In this document: piece by piece, positions 1-7,702 of the stretch
Position numbering within the stretch: position 1 is the stretch's first letter
Layout: each line of letters starts with the position of its first letter
Assembly (NCBI RefSeq): GCF_030915505.1
Contig: NZ_CP133265.1
Span: forward strand, 1,364,001-1,428,000
Length of the DNA stretch: 64,000 bases
Direction of reading: 5' to 3'
Source: Neobacillus sp. OS1-2
GTDB taxonomy: Bacteria > Bacillota > Bacilli > Bacillales > Cytobacillaceae
Program-made: the position numbers and the translations under genes
Notes under the pieces: generated by a model
The model's database searches: none
What the model was told of the DNA's origin: nothing
What the model saw: only the letters and a program-made list of their open reading frames with translations

Positions 1-606
1 TGCTACTTCTGCCACTTTTGCTAAACCTTCTGCAATAATGGTTTCAGCTTGTGCTGGGTTAGCATTGTGACCTTCGATGATGACTTCATTAACGATTTGC
101 ATACCGAAAACGCCGCCAAATACATTTTTCATATAAGTTGCCGCCATTTCCATTGGGGCTGCTTCTGGTGTGGAATAAATGCCGCCGCGTGCACTGAGAA
201 TTACAGCCTTTTTATCAGTCATTAAGCTGACTAATTGGCCATTTTCATCGTATTTGAAGGCAAAACCTGATGCATATACATAGTCAACAAATGTTTGTAA
301 TTTAGCTGGGATGGTTAAGTTCCACAATGGGAAAGCAAATACAACGACATCTGCCGCTGATAGAGCATCCATTGCTTTTTGCTTCGCTGCTAAAATACGT
401 TGCTCAACATCCATTAACTCTTCGCCAGACTGCATTTTTCCAAAAGCGTTGAATAAATCCTGGCCAAAGTAAGGCATATCCTCTGCAAATACATCGTAGG
501 TCGTAACGTTCACACCTTCTACGTTCTCCATGAAAGTCTCATACATTTTACTAGACACAGCTTGAGAAGATGGACGGTTATTTGCTTTTACTACTAATAT
601 GTTCAT
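1..606 (-). CDS. azoR: FMN-dependent NADH-azoreductase (C-terminus cut by window edge)
   Basis: Flavodoxin-fold azo/quinone reductase, a cytosolic FMN enzyme that reduces azo dyes and quinones by two electrons and so detoxifies them. The start ATG (604-606) follows a good AAGGGAG ribosome site. The visible 200 or so residues include an N-terminal beta strand (MNILVVKANNRPSS), the FPLWNLTIPAKLQTF active-site segment near residue 100, and the SARGGIY FMN-binding loop near 145, all typical of AzoR. The stop codon lies outside the window. An MhqR-like operator overlaps its promoter region, which fits induction by quinone-like electrophiles. Family assignment is firm; the preferred substrate cannot be read from sequence. 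Confidence 0.9.
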   Translation of the reverse strand, partial: MNILVVKANNRPSSQAVSSKMYETFMENVEGVNVTTYDVFAEDMPYFGQDLFNAFGKMQSGEELMDVEQRILAAKQKAMDALSAADVVVFAFPLWNLTIPAKLQTFVDYVYASGFAFKYDENGQLVSLMTDKKAVILSARGGIYSTPEAAPMEMAATYMKNVFGGVFGMQIVNEVIIEGHNANPAQAETIIAEGLAKVAEVA

Positions 607-641
607 TTATTTTAATCTCCCTTAGTTATCTTGGTTGTGAT

Positions 642-661
642 TATCTCGAATTCATATTATA
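642..661 (-). promoter_or_regulatory. Candidate MhqR-type operator and -10 of azoR
   Basis: The plus strand reads TATCTCGAATTC at 642-653. This matches the left half of the B. subtilis MhqR box as I remember it (TATCTCGAATTCAAGATA). A TATAAT -10 on the minus strand lies at 656-661, so the site would sit just downstream of the -10 and block transcription. No convincing -35 is visible. Operator identity is inferred from the motif and from the target gene type. Confidence 0.5.
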
Positions 662-909
662 TGAATTTAAAAATTATTTCAATCAAAATGATTTGGAAAC
701 AGCGGAAACTTTTCCCCTGTTTCAAATGGACAGAGAGACTTCGGTTTTCTCATTTCTTTTTTGTCTGACAACCCATCCCCGTTCCTCTCGACCTGATCTG
801 GCAAAGATTTCACCATTTCAAAGAGTAAGCAATTCTTGTCATAAAAAAGCGAAATTAGGAATAGATATAGATCACTAAATTTTTTAAAAAAATGGATGGT
901 GAAATAAAA

Positions 910-1077
910 ATGGAAATGAATGAAGTGCTATACGAGGGTAAGCTTTACGCGGTGATCTATAAGTATACCTCAGGTTATTTGGAAATTCGGGAGAAGAGCA
1001 ATAGATTTCATATCGAATTAGTTCACGAATCTGATGTACAAAACGTGTCTGAAATGCCGTATGTTCAAGAAGTGTAG
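910..1077 (+). CDS. Small conserved-looking hypothetical protein (55 aa)
   Basis: A 55-residue soluble acidic protein with no signal peptide or membrane segment. It begins MEMNEVLYEGKLYAVIYKY and shows alternating hydrophobic residues suggesting a small beta-rich fold. The ATG at 910 is preferred over 892 because the upstream GGATGGTG can serve as a weak ribosome site. No terminator is visible for it: the hairpin at 1118-1152 has its T-run in the minus direction. I do not recognise a named family and assign no function. It could be a spurious ORF, but the composition looks protein-like. Confidence 0.5.
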   Translation: MEMNEVLYEGKLYAVIYKYTSGYLEIREKSNRFHIELVHESDVQNVSEMPYVQEV

Positions 1078-1117
1078 GTTCCAGGGGCAAAGGTGCATGC
1101 ACGGTACTAGTAATTTT

Positions 1118-1152
1118 AAAAAAGAGGCTGTTCCCCACCGGAACTAGCCTCT
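1118..1152 (-). terminator. Rho-independent terminator of the histidine kinase gene
   Basis: On the minus strand GAGGCTAGTTCC, a short loop and GGAACAGCCTC are followed by TTTTTT, just beyond the kinase stop codon at 1159. Confidence 0.85.
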
Positions 1153-1158
1153 CTCCCT

Positions 1159-2466
1159 TTAACTGATTTTCTCATGATCTAAAATTCCATCCATATTCGA
1201 CAAACTTACAGACGTGCTGGGCGCGGGCAGCCTTGGGAACCTAATCGTAAAGGCCGTCCCCTGCCCTAGATGGCTTTCTACCGAAATGACTCCTTTCATG
1301 GCGTGAATAAGTTGAAAGGAAATGGTTAATCCCACACCGGTCCCCTTTTCTTTTGTTGTATAAAAAGGCGTCCCTAATCTGGCTAGCTGGCTCTTGGTCA
1401 TCCCTTTGCCACTGTCAATGATCTGGATAACAATCTCTCCGCCCTCTTCAAAGGTATCAACATGAAGATCCCCACCTGTCTCCAATGCTTCAATGCCATT
1501 TTTGATAATATTGACTAAAACCTGTTTCACTTCACCTTTATTTCCTTTTATGTAAAGCCCATCTTGCACATTCATTCGAATCGAAATATTTTGGATATTC
1601 GAATATGAAGTCATAAGTGCGACCGTCTTCTTCACCTCTTCAGAAATATCGACAATCGTCAAACCTTCCGTGTTCGGTTTGGCTAGGGACAGATAATCAT
1701 TGATGATGGATTGCGCATGGTCTAGTTCCGTTATAGCAATCTCAATATACTGTTTCTGTTCATTTTTTAAATTCTCGTCTTCTTGCATTAACTGTAAGAA
1801 GCCACGAACAGAGGTTAACGGATTTCTGACTTCATGGGCAACCGAGGCGGACAACTGACTAATTACATTTAATCGTTCATCTTTCTGTAATCTCTCCCGC
1901 ATTTCGGCCTGCTGATTGACATTTTCCATGATAAAAACAACCATCACCAAGCAAATCCATGTGATAAAATAAAACACAAACATAAAGGGAATTTGCGCCA
2001 ATTGATTCTTTGTCAGTAGCGTGAGGATGACAATGATCGTGTTAGCCCAGAACACCAAACTAACAAACATCAACTTATTTTTCTTTTTAAAAAGCTCATA
2101 TTGATCTTGCATCAAAATGAAAACGATGCAAGAAAGCGAATAATTGATCAAAACGATATAAAAGCCATCTCCGCCAATGAAATAACGGTATCCTAAAAGA
2201 ACCGCCGCACTTAGTAAACCTGGAAAGGTTCCACCATACACAAATGCAATAATAAAGGGGACAATTCTGAAATCATATATATACCCCGTAGAAAACTTCA
2301 CTGGGAATGACATCGCAAGTACTAGAATCATAATCAGGATGAAGGAAAGTTTTGATAGAGGTTTTCTCCGCTCACTGTCTTGTTCATGAAAAAATAAATG
2401 ATAGACGGAGATGGGCAAGAGGACACTAACGACTTGATATAAAAGAATGTCAACATCTAGATTCAT
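1159..2466 (-). CDS. Membrane sensor histidine kinase, KinB/sporulation-kinase type
   Basis: A 435-residue orphan sensor kinase. The N-terminal half (about residues 1-185) has five to six hydrophobic segments of the 5TMR-LYT type found in KinB and KinD. It is followed by the dimerisation/phosphoacceptor helix with the H-box SASVAHEVRNPLTSVRGF (His about 211), an N box (NIIKNGIEAL), a G1 box (DSGKGM) and a G2 box (GTGVGLTIS). In Bacillaceae such kinases feed phosphate into the Spo0F-Spo0B-Spo0A relay; no response regulator gene is adjacent, which fits an orphan. The ATG at 2466 is chosen because AAGGAG lies seven bases upstream; an in-frame start at 2493 has no such site. The sporulation role is inferred. 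Confidence 0.85.
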   Translation of the reverse strand: MNLDVDILLYQVVSVLLPISVYHLFFHEQDSERRKPLSKLSFILIMILVLAMSFPVKFSTGYIYDFRIVPFIIAFVYGGTFPGLLSAAVLLGYRYFIGGDGFYIVLINYSLSCIVFILMQDQYELFKKKNKLMFVSLVFWANTIIVILTLLTKNQLAQIPFMFVFYFITWICLVMVVFIMENVNQQAEMRERLQKDERLNVISQLSASVAHEVRNPLTSVRGFLQLMQEDENLKNEQKQYIEIAITELDHAQSIINDYLSLAKPNTEGLTIVDISEEVKKTVALMTSYSNIQNISIRMNVQDGLYIKGNKGEVKQVLVNIIKNGIEALETGGDLHVDTFEEGGEIVIQIIDSGKGMTKSQLARLGTPFYTTKEKGTGVGLTISFQLIHAMKGVISVESHLGQGTAFTIRFPRLPAPSTSVSLSNMDGILDHEKIS

Positions 2467-2525
2467 AGAAAAACTCCTTGGCTTTATGATCAATCAAGGT
2501 AAACTATCCCATTCATGTATATTCT

Positions 2526-2554
2526 ATTATAAAAAATTATTTAAATCATGTAAA
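2526..2554 (-). promoter_or_regulatory. Sigma-A promoter of the kinase gene
   Basis: On the minus strand TTTACA (2554-2549) and TATAAT (2531-2526) are separated by 17 bases, about 60 bases upstream of the kinase start. Confidence 0.65.
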
Positions 2555-2577
2555 TTTTAAAAATAGTAAGGCAATAA

Positions 2578-2645
2578 GGCAGGGGACGGTTCTTGCGCTT
2601 CACAGAGTACCAGGAAATGATGCAGGAGAACCGTCCCTTGCTTTA
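2578..2645. repeat. REP-like palindrome, copy 1 (GGGACGGTTCT family)
   Basis: AGGGGACGGTTCT at the left and AGAACCGTCCC at the right form a long imperfect hairpin between the kinase promoter and the end of the OsmC gene, whose stop codon it touches. The same core occurs at 14783, 15261, 41412 and 42891. Confidence 0.8.
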
Positions 2646-3068
2646 AATGCTTTTTTCACCTTTCACACCATTGATGGAGTAGCTTACGGTGATTTCTGCG
2701 TTTAAGGAATGGGACACGGAACAATATTTATCCTTTGATAGTTGGATGGCTCGGATCACCTTATCTTCCGGCAAGTCTCCGTCGAATGCATAATGAATGG
2801 TAATGGCCGTGAACCGCTTGGGATGCTCTTTGGCACGTTCACCTGTAACATCCATTTGGAAGGAAGATGGCTCAAGGCGCATTTTATGCAAAATGGAGAT
2901 GATGTCCATTCCTGTACAACCCGCAACCGCCTGTAATAGTAATTCTGTCGGTCTTGGGCCGCCGTTCTCTCCCCCTACTTCTGATGCTGCATCCATGTTA
3001 AATTCATGGCCGGATGGAGCAACACCCCCAAATGCCATTTTCCCTTTCCAGTTAATTGTAAAATCCAT
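2643..3068 (-). CDS. OsmC/Ohr-family protein
   Basis: A 141-residue OsmC-domain protein. Members act as small cytosolic thiol peroxidases on organic hydroperoxides or fatty-acid peroxides. The conserved cysteine positions are visible: one in VAGCTGMDI (about residue 50) and one in DKYCSVSHSL (about residue 114), the pair that forms the redox disulfide. It begins MDFTINWKGKMAF, close to the YhfA/YmaD-like subgroup. The start at 3068 follows AAGGGGG. The palindrome ATAGTATACTAT at 3153-3164 lies 85 bases upstream and could be an operator. The gene shares its upstream region with the divergent ribonucleotide reductase operon. Confidence 0.85.
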   Translation of the reverse strand: MDFTINWKGKMAFGGVAPSGHEFNMDAASEVGGENGGPRPTELLLQAVAGCTGMDIISILHKMRLEPSSFQMDVTGERAKEHPKRFTAITIHYAFDGDLPEDKVIRAIQLSKDKYCSVSHSLNAEITVSYSINGVKGEKSI

Positions 3069-3181
3069 TTTCAACCCCCTTTCATTTTTTATCATAACCA
3101 ATTGAATCCGACCTTATTTTTTCTCACTAATAAAATCCTTGTCATTTCAACTATAGTATACTATGATTAATTTTAGCATAT

Positions 3182-3228
3182 TATCTACATATCGTTTATT
3201 TATTCGAAAATAAAACTATATATTGTAT
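3182..3228 (+). promoter_or_regulatory. Tandem NrdR-like boxes upstream of the ribonucleotide reductase operon
   Basis: AAACTATATATTGTAT at 3213-3228 matches 14 of 16 positions of the NrdR consensus ACACWAWATATWGTGT. A weaker match (10 of 16, keeping the central pattern) lies exactly 31 bases upstream at 3182-3197. Two boxes about three helical turns apart is the known architecture for the NrdR repressor, which senses ATP/dATP. The promoter -10 probably lies within the right-hand box. Confidence 0.65.
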
Positions 3229-3231
3229 TTA

Positions 3232-3537
3232 CCTTAGGAAAAGATGCCGCTAGCGGCTTAAAAGGGAATCCGGTGTGAATCCGGAGCTGCCCCCGCAACT
3301 GTAAATGCTGACGAAATGAGCAAACCACTGTATGAGAGAGTTTATGAACATAGACGCTTATATGGGAAGGGCTCAGAAGTAGGACGAAGCATAAGTCAGG
3401 AGACCTGTCTTTCTTAAGTAGTTTCACCTCTTCGGGGACTTAAGAGGATGAACGGTGGCAGCACAAGGCAGCTTTTATTTTTCCTTTTGTGTAGTGTTCC
3501 GTTTCATCCGCTCAGGATTTCCCGAGTGGATTTTTTT
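3232..3537 (+). ncRNA. Cobalamin (adenosylcobalamin) riboswitch with intrinsic terminator
   Basis: The leader has the hallmark cobalamin elements: a GCCGCTAGCGGC arm, AAAAGGGAA, a GAATCCGG repeat, GCTGCCCCCGCAACTGTAA near 3288-3306, and the B12 box AGTCAGGAGACCTG at 3394-3407. Downstream, ATCCGCTC (3506-3513) pairs with GAGTGGAT (3524-3531) and is followed by seven T residues, an intrinsic terminator three bases before the ribosome site of the reductase gene. The layout predicts transcription termination when B12 binds. The aptamer is certain; the direction of control is inferred from this layout. Confidence 0.95.
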
Positions 3538-3555
3538 ATTGAAGGAGATAGATTT

Positions 3556-5838
3556 ATGACCACGAAGGTAAATGATGAAATGCAACTGGTACTAGATTGT
3601 ATCAAACAAGCTTCAGAGAAATACCAATTAGATACGAAGGTACTTGAAAAACAAATCAGTGAATGGGATGCGGCAGACGCCTGCCAGCAAGCGCTTCTCT
3701 ATGCTGTCAATCAGATTGCAATGGACCAGCCAAATTGGACGTTTGTCGCGGCCCACTTATATTTGAATGAATTATACCAACAGGCGGCAACGAACCGCGG
3801 TTATGAGCGCCAGCTGAAATACGGGGATTTTTTTCACCTCATTAAACAATTAACGGAAATCGGCATATATTCTACCCATCTACTAGGCAGTTATACAAAA
3901 AGGGAAATCGATGAATTTGCGAAAGAGATCGACGCTGAGCGGGATGGCCTTTTTACCTACATCGGTCTATTTTTACTGGCAGACCGCTACCTTGCCCACG
4001 ATCATGAGCGAAAGGTGTATGAGTTGCCACAAGAGCGATTTATGATCATTGCGATGACGATCATGCAAAATGAACATCCATCTAAACGGTCCCACCTAGT
4101 AAAAGAAGCCTATTGGGCACTTAGCAATCTCTATATGACCGTTGCCACACCAACACTCGCGAATGCCGGCAAACGTTTCGGCCAGCTTTCCTCCTGTTTT
4201 ATCGATACGGTCGACGATTCGCTCGACAGCATTTATTTAAATAACTGGGATATTGCCCGGTTAAGTAAAGATGGCGGCGGGATTGGGCTCTATTACGGAA
4301 AGGTCCGTGCCCTCGGCTCCGATATTAAAAAATTCAAGGGCAACTCTTCGGGGGTTGTGCCGTGGATTAAGCTTGTCAATGATACAGCTGTCAGCGTCGA
4401 TCAGCTGGGGCAGCGCCAAGGCGCCATTGCCGTGTACTTGGATGTTTTTCATAAAGATATCATGAACGGGTTTCTTGATTTGAAAACGAATAATGGCGAT
4501 GAGCGCCGCAAAGCCCATGATATTTTTACCGGCGTGGCCATCCCCGATCTGTTTATGAAAAAACTGCAGGAAACTGACGAGTATGGCAGAAGTATCGGCG
4601 AGTGGCACACGTTTTGCCCGCATCAGGTGAAGCAGTGCATGGGCTGGAAGGATGCAAACGGGGAGCCCCTTGGACTCGAGGATTTTTATGATGAAACCGA
4701 CAATCTTTATTTTTCCAAAAAATATGAAGAAGCTGCAGCACACCCGCTCCTGCCCCGAAAAACGTACAGGGCAATGGATATCATGGCGCGGATCATGGTG
4801 TCACAGTTGGAAACCGGTACTCCCTATATGTTCTACCGAGATGAAGTAAACCGGCAAAATCCGAATAAGCATCTTTCCGGCGCTGGGCGCACCTCGATTT
4901 ACTGCAGCAACCTCTGCACGGAAATTGCACAAAATATGTCGGCCACAACCATTATCAACGAGTATCAAGATGAGGAAGGAAACATTGTCATCGTTCGCAG
5001 GCCTGGTGATTTCGTGGTTTGCAATCTATCTTCTATTAATCTTGCAAAGGCGATTCCGGCCGGGGTGGTAGAACGATTAATCGGCATTCAAGTAAGAATG
5101 CTGGATAACGTCATCGATTTCAATACCATTTCGGTGGGACAGGCACAGGTAACCAATCAAAAGTTCAGAGCCATCGGCCTCGGAACATTCGGCTGGCATC
5201 ATCTGCTTGCCCTAAAAGGCATTCACTGGGAATCCGAAGCTGCGGTTGAATTTGCCGACCAACTGTATGAGGATATTGCCTACTACACCATTCGTACCTC
5301 TAAGGAATTGGCGGTTGAAAAAGGAGTCTATCGCGCGTTTGAAGGCTCCGAGTGGCAAACGGGTGCCTATTTTTCGCGGAAAGATTATCGTTCTGACCGG
5401 TGGCTGAAGTTAGCAACGGACATTGCTGAACACGGGATCCGCAATGGCTGGTTAATGGCAGTTGCACCTAACTCTTCTACAGCGAAAATCGGCGGCTCTA
5501 CGGATGGAATTGACCCGATTTATTCCGTTGAATATGCGGAGGAGAAGAAAAATTTTAAATTCAAAGTCACAGCACCGGATTTAACGCATCGAACCTATCC
5601 CTATTACCGCCGGGCGCGACATGAATTGGATCAGGTATGGAGCATTAAACAAAATGCCGCCCGCCAGCGCCACATTGACCAGGGGATCAGCTTTAATCTG
5701 TATGTCCGCCATGATATTAAAGCAAGGGATTTATTAAATTTACATATGGAAGCTTGGCGGCATAGACTAAAGACTACGTATTACGTTAGAAGCACATCGC
5801 AAGCGGAAATTACCGAATGTGAGGCGTGTCAAAGTTAG
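3556..5838 (+). CDS. nrdE: Ribonucleoside-diphosphate reductase, large (alpha) subunit, class I
   Basis: A 760-residue catalytic subunit that reduces ribonucleotides to deoxyribonucleotides. Conserved cysteines are visible: SSCF (about residue 215), the thiyl-radical cysteine in SNLCTEI (about 452) and VCNLSSINL (about 487). A phosphate-binding APNSSTAKIGGS loop follows near 636, and the C-terminal CEAC pair (ends CEACQS) is the usual dithiol shuttle. No ATP-cone is evident at the N-terminus, so allosteric activity control may be absent. The start at 3556 follows GAAGGAG; an open frame back to 3448 runs through the riboswitch terminator and is rejected. With the cobalamin riboswitch this should be the B12-independent enzyme. 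The exact subclass (Ia/Ib-like) is uncertain. Confidence 0.93.
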   Translation: MTTKVNDEMQLVLDCIKQASEKYQLDTKVLEKQISEWDAADACQQALLYAVNQIAMDQPNWTFVAAHLYLNELYQQAATNRGYERQLKYGDFFHLIKQLTEIGIYSTHLLGSYTKREIDEFAKEIDAERDGLFTYIGLFLLADRYLAHDHERKVYELPQERFMIIAMTIMQNEHPSKRSHLVKEAYWALSNLYMTVATPTLANAGKRFGQLSSCFIDTVDDSLDSIYLNNWDIARLSKDGGGIGLYYGKVRALGSDIKKFKGNSSGVVPWIKLVNDTAVSVDQLGQRQGAIAVYLDVFHKDIMNGFLDLKTNNGDERRKAHDIFTGVAIPDLFMKKLQETDEYGRSIGEWHTFCPHQVKQCMGWKDANGEPLGLEDFYDETDNLYFSKKYEEAAAHPLLPRKTYRAMDIMARIMVSQLETGTPYMFYRDEVNRQNPNKHLSGAGRTSIYCSNLCTEIAQNMSATTIINEYQDEEGNIVIVRRPGDFVVCNLSSINLAKAIPAGVVERLIGIQVRMLDNVIDFNTISVGQAQVTNQKFRAIGLGTFGWHHLLALKGIHWESEAAVEFADQLYEDIAYYTIRTSKELAVEKGVYRAFEGSEWQTGAYFSRKDYRSDRWLKLATDIAEHGIRNGWLMAVAPNSSTAKIGGSTDGIDPIYSVEYAEEKKNFKFKVTAPDLTHRTYPYYRRARHELDQVWSIKQNAARQRHIDQGISFNLYVRHDIKARDLLNLHMEAWRHRLKTTYYVRSTSQAEITECEACQS

Positions 5839-5892
5839 CTTCGACATTTAATGAGGCTGTATTCGTAAAAAAGTCGGAGTTAATCTGATCTA

Positions 5893-5932
5893 TCAGCGCA
5901 TTTAAAAATGCAACAAACTTTTATAAAAGAGC
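5893..5932. repeat. Dispersed repeat, TATCAGCG...CAACAAACTTTTATAA, copy A
   Basis: This piece of the 121-base gap between the two reductase genes resembles 13291-13330 (TATCAGCG at one end, ACAACAAACTTTTTATAA at the other). It appears to be a short interspersed repeat inserted inside the operon. Confidence 0.5.
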
Positions 5933-5959
5933 CCATAATGAACAAGGAGGTTTTTTCAA

Positions 5960-7006
5960 ATGGATCCCCATGCACCATTAGCAAAAATAAAACTATTAAA
6001 CCCACAGTTTCCTAATAAATCAACCGGAATCATCAACGGTGAGTCCTCTGGCCTGCTTAACTGGAATGATATCGCCTATCCGCAGATGTACGGCTTTTAT
6101 CAGACCCTATTGGGCAATTTTTGGAAGGCCCAAGAGATCAATATGCAGGATGACATTAAACAATGGGACACACTCAGTGCAACAGAAAAGGATGTTTTTC
6201 TAAGAATTAACACCCAGCTGGCATCGCTCGACAGTTTGCAGACACCAACGATGATGCAGGTGATGGATTATGTGACGGATTCCAGCTTTAAATCGATCAT
6301 TGCCGTCATTGCCCAGCAGGAGGCGGTGCATACTGAATCGTATTCATACATTCTTAGCTCCCTTGTCTCTTTAAGTGAGCAGAATGCTCGGTTCAATCAA
6401 GCAAAAAGTGACCCGATCGTGCAGAAGCGGAATCACTTGATCCTACAGGCATATGAGTGTTTCCGCGAGAATCCGACGCCACAGCATTTGTTTCAGTTGG
6501 CGGTGAACTCGATTAATCTTGAGGGGATTTATTTTTATGCAGGTTTTGCCTTTTTCTATCATCTTGCCCGCCAGCAGAAAATGCTGAAAACGAGCACGAT
6601 GATTAGCTATATCCAACGGGATGAAATGCAGCACGCCTATTTCATTGCTCAATTTATCCGGATACTGCTGACCGAGAATCCTGAATTGAATCATCAGGAA
6701 AATATCCAGTATATCTATCAAACCATTGAACAAGCTGTCGAATTAGAAAAGGAATGGGCCGCTTTTATTCTCAGGGATATTACGGGGATTGATTTGGACG
6801 AATATAATGGCTACACGGAATACTTGGCAAATAAGCGTTTGCGCCAGCTTGGATTAGCGAATTTATATGAAGACCGCAGCAACCCGATGCCATGGATTCA
6901 TGTGTTTAGCGATGAAATGATGAACGGCACCAAGTCGGATTTCTTTGAGCAAAAATCACGGACCTATGCGAAGGTATCACAATCGAACGGATTCGATGAA
7001 CTATGA
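5960..7006 (+). CDS. nrdF: Ribonucleoside-diphosphate reductase, small (beta) subunit
   Basis: A 348-residue ferritin-like radical subunit carrying a dimetal site and a tyrosyl radical. All ligands can be placed: Asp in LASLDSLQT, Glu-x-x-His and the radical Tyr in QEAVHTESYSY (about residues 117-125), Glu in NLEGIYFY (about 190) and Glu/His in RDEMQHAYF. It starts nine bases after AAGGAGG and follows the large subunit gene after a 121-base gap that holds a dispersed repeat. The end overlaps the flavodoxin gene by four bases (ATGA), showing translational coupling. Whether the metal is Fe or Mn cannot be read. Confidence 0.93.
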   Translation: MDPHAPLAKIKLLNPQFPNKSTGIINGESSGLLNWNDIAYPQMYGFYQTLLGNFWKAQEINMQDDIKQWDTLSATEKDVFLRINTQLASLDSLQTPTMMQVMDYVTDSSFKSIIAVIAQQEAVHTESYSYILSSLVSLSEQNARFNQAKSDPIVQKRNHLILQAYECFRENPTPQHLFQLAVNSINLEGIYFYAGFAFFYHLARQQKMLKTSTMISYIQRDEMQHAYFIAQFIRILLTENPELNHQENIQYIYQTIEQAVELEKEWAAFILRDITGIDLDEYNGYTEYLANKRLRQLGLANLYEDRSNPMPWIHVFSDEMMNGTKSDFFEQKSRTYAKVSQSNGFDEL

Positions 7007-7446
7007 AACTAGCCATCGTGTATACCTCGAAAACAGGGAATACAGAAGATCTAGTCCAGTTCATAAGAGATTTATTTTTAGAGAAAAGGATCATGGCGGA
7101 ACTTTTTCGGATTGAGGATGTTCCCGTAGTGAAGCTATTTACCTTTGATGCGGTCATTATTGGTACGTACACATGGGGTGATGGGGAGATTCCAGTTGAA
7201 ATGCTCGCGCTTTACCACGCATTTGAAACCGAGGAGGTAGACCATATCGTGACCGGTATAATCGGAAGCGGGGATAGCTTTTACCCTCAATTTTGCGGTG
7301 CAGTCGATGCTTTCAGGGACATGCTCTATGTTCAAAGTCGCTTGGCGGCCACCCTGAAAATCGAAGTCGCCATGCAAGTGGCAGACCAAGAACGCTGCAG
7401 TAGATTTGTTGATATCATTTGGAATAAAATTGAAAATGGTGCCTGA
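7003..7446 (+). CDS. Flavodoxin, probable electron donor to the reductase
   Basis: A 147-residue flavodoxin with the FMN phosphate loop YTSKTGNTE at the N-terminus, a TYTWGDGEIP second loop (about residues 50-60) and GSGDSFYPQFCGA (about 89-101). It overlaps the end of nrdF by four bases, so it belongs to the B12-repressed operon. It could act like NrdI, activating the metal site, or as a reductant for the small subunit. Its length and loops look like an ordinary flavodoxin rather than classical NrdI. The stop codon lies inside the small palindrome GGTGCCTGACACC, suggesting that the C-terminus was altered by a repeat. Confidence 0.85.
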   Translation: MKLAIVYTSKTGNTEDLVQFIRDLFLEKRIMAELFRIEDVPVVKLFTFDAVIIGTYTWGDGEIPVEMLALYHAFETEEVDHIVTGIIGSGDSFYPQFCGAVDAFRDMLYVQSRLAATLKIEVAMQVADQERCSRFVDIIWNKIENGA

Positions 7447-7450
7447 CACC
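7438..7450. repeat. Short palindrome GGTGCCTGACACC
   Basis: A small inverted repeat that supplies the stop codon of the flavodoxin gene. I believe this word is a frequent short repeat in some Bacillaceae genomes, but that cannot be counted here. Confidence 0.45.
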
Positions 7451-7462
7451 AAATGAAAGGAA

Positions 7463-7507
7463 AAAAGCATTCCGCAAAAAATAGGACTTTTTTGTGGGAT
7501 GCTTTAG
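7463..7507. terminator. Bidirectional terminator between flavodoxin and sinI-like genes
   Basis: AAAGCATTCCGCAAAAAA and TTTTTTGTGGGATGCTTT form a long stem with T-runs in both directions, between two convergent genes. Confidence 0.8.
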
Positions 7508-7541
7508 CTTGATGTATGTAGGTTATGGTTTTTCATAGGTA

Positions 7542-7673
7542 TTATGCTTGTTGTTCCTTTTGATTTAAAAAGGCTTGAATGGATTGAATGGATAATCCCA
7601 ATTCTTTTGCCTCTAAAATGAGTTTCAACCATTCTTCGTCAATGTCCATCATTTCCTTGTCTACCGTTAACAT
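7542..7673 (-). CDS. SinI-family anti-repressor, 43 aa
   Basis: A 43-residue protein consisting almost only of a Sin dimerisation domain. The core IDEEWLKLILEAKELGLSI followed by IQAFLNQ matches B. subtilis SinI (DQEWVELMVEAKEANIS then IRKYL). SinI binds the repressor SinR and releases biofilm-matrix genes. The ATG at 7671-7673 follows AGGGGTGAT. A class I c-di-GMP riboswitch lies immediately upstream on the same strand, so production should respond to c-di-GMP. The partner (SinR or a paralogue) is not in the window. Family membership is strong by motif; the biological role is inferred. Confidence 0.8.
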   Translation of the reverse strand: MLTVDKEMMDIDEEWLKLILEAKELGLSIQSIQAFLNQKEQQA

Positions 7674-7702
7674 TCTTATCACCCCTAAAATACAATCGTA
7701 TT

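Noticed and set aside
570-878. 102-codon plus-strand frame over the azoR start
   Set aside because: It overlaps the azoR coding start, ribosome site and operator on the other strand and has no ribosome site of its own; the downstream part is AT-rich noise.
884-1138. 84-codon minus-strand frame
   Set aside because: Opposite to the more protein-like 55-residue frame and running into the kinase terminator; no ribosome site.
3448-3555. N-terminal extension of the reductase large subunit
   Set aside because: It would translate through the riboswitch terminator; ATG at 3556 with GAAGGAG upstream is clearly better.
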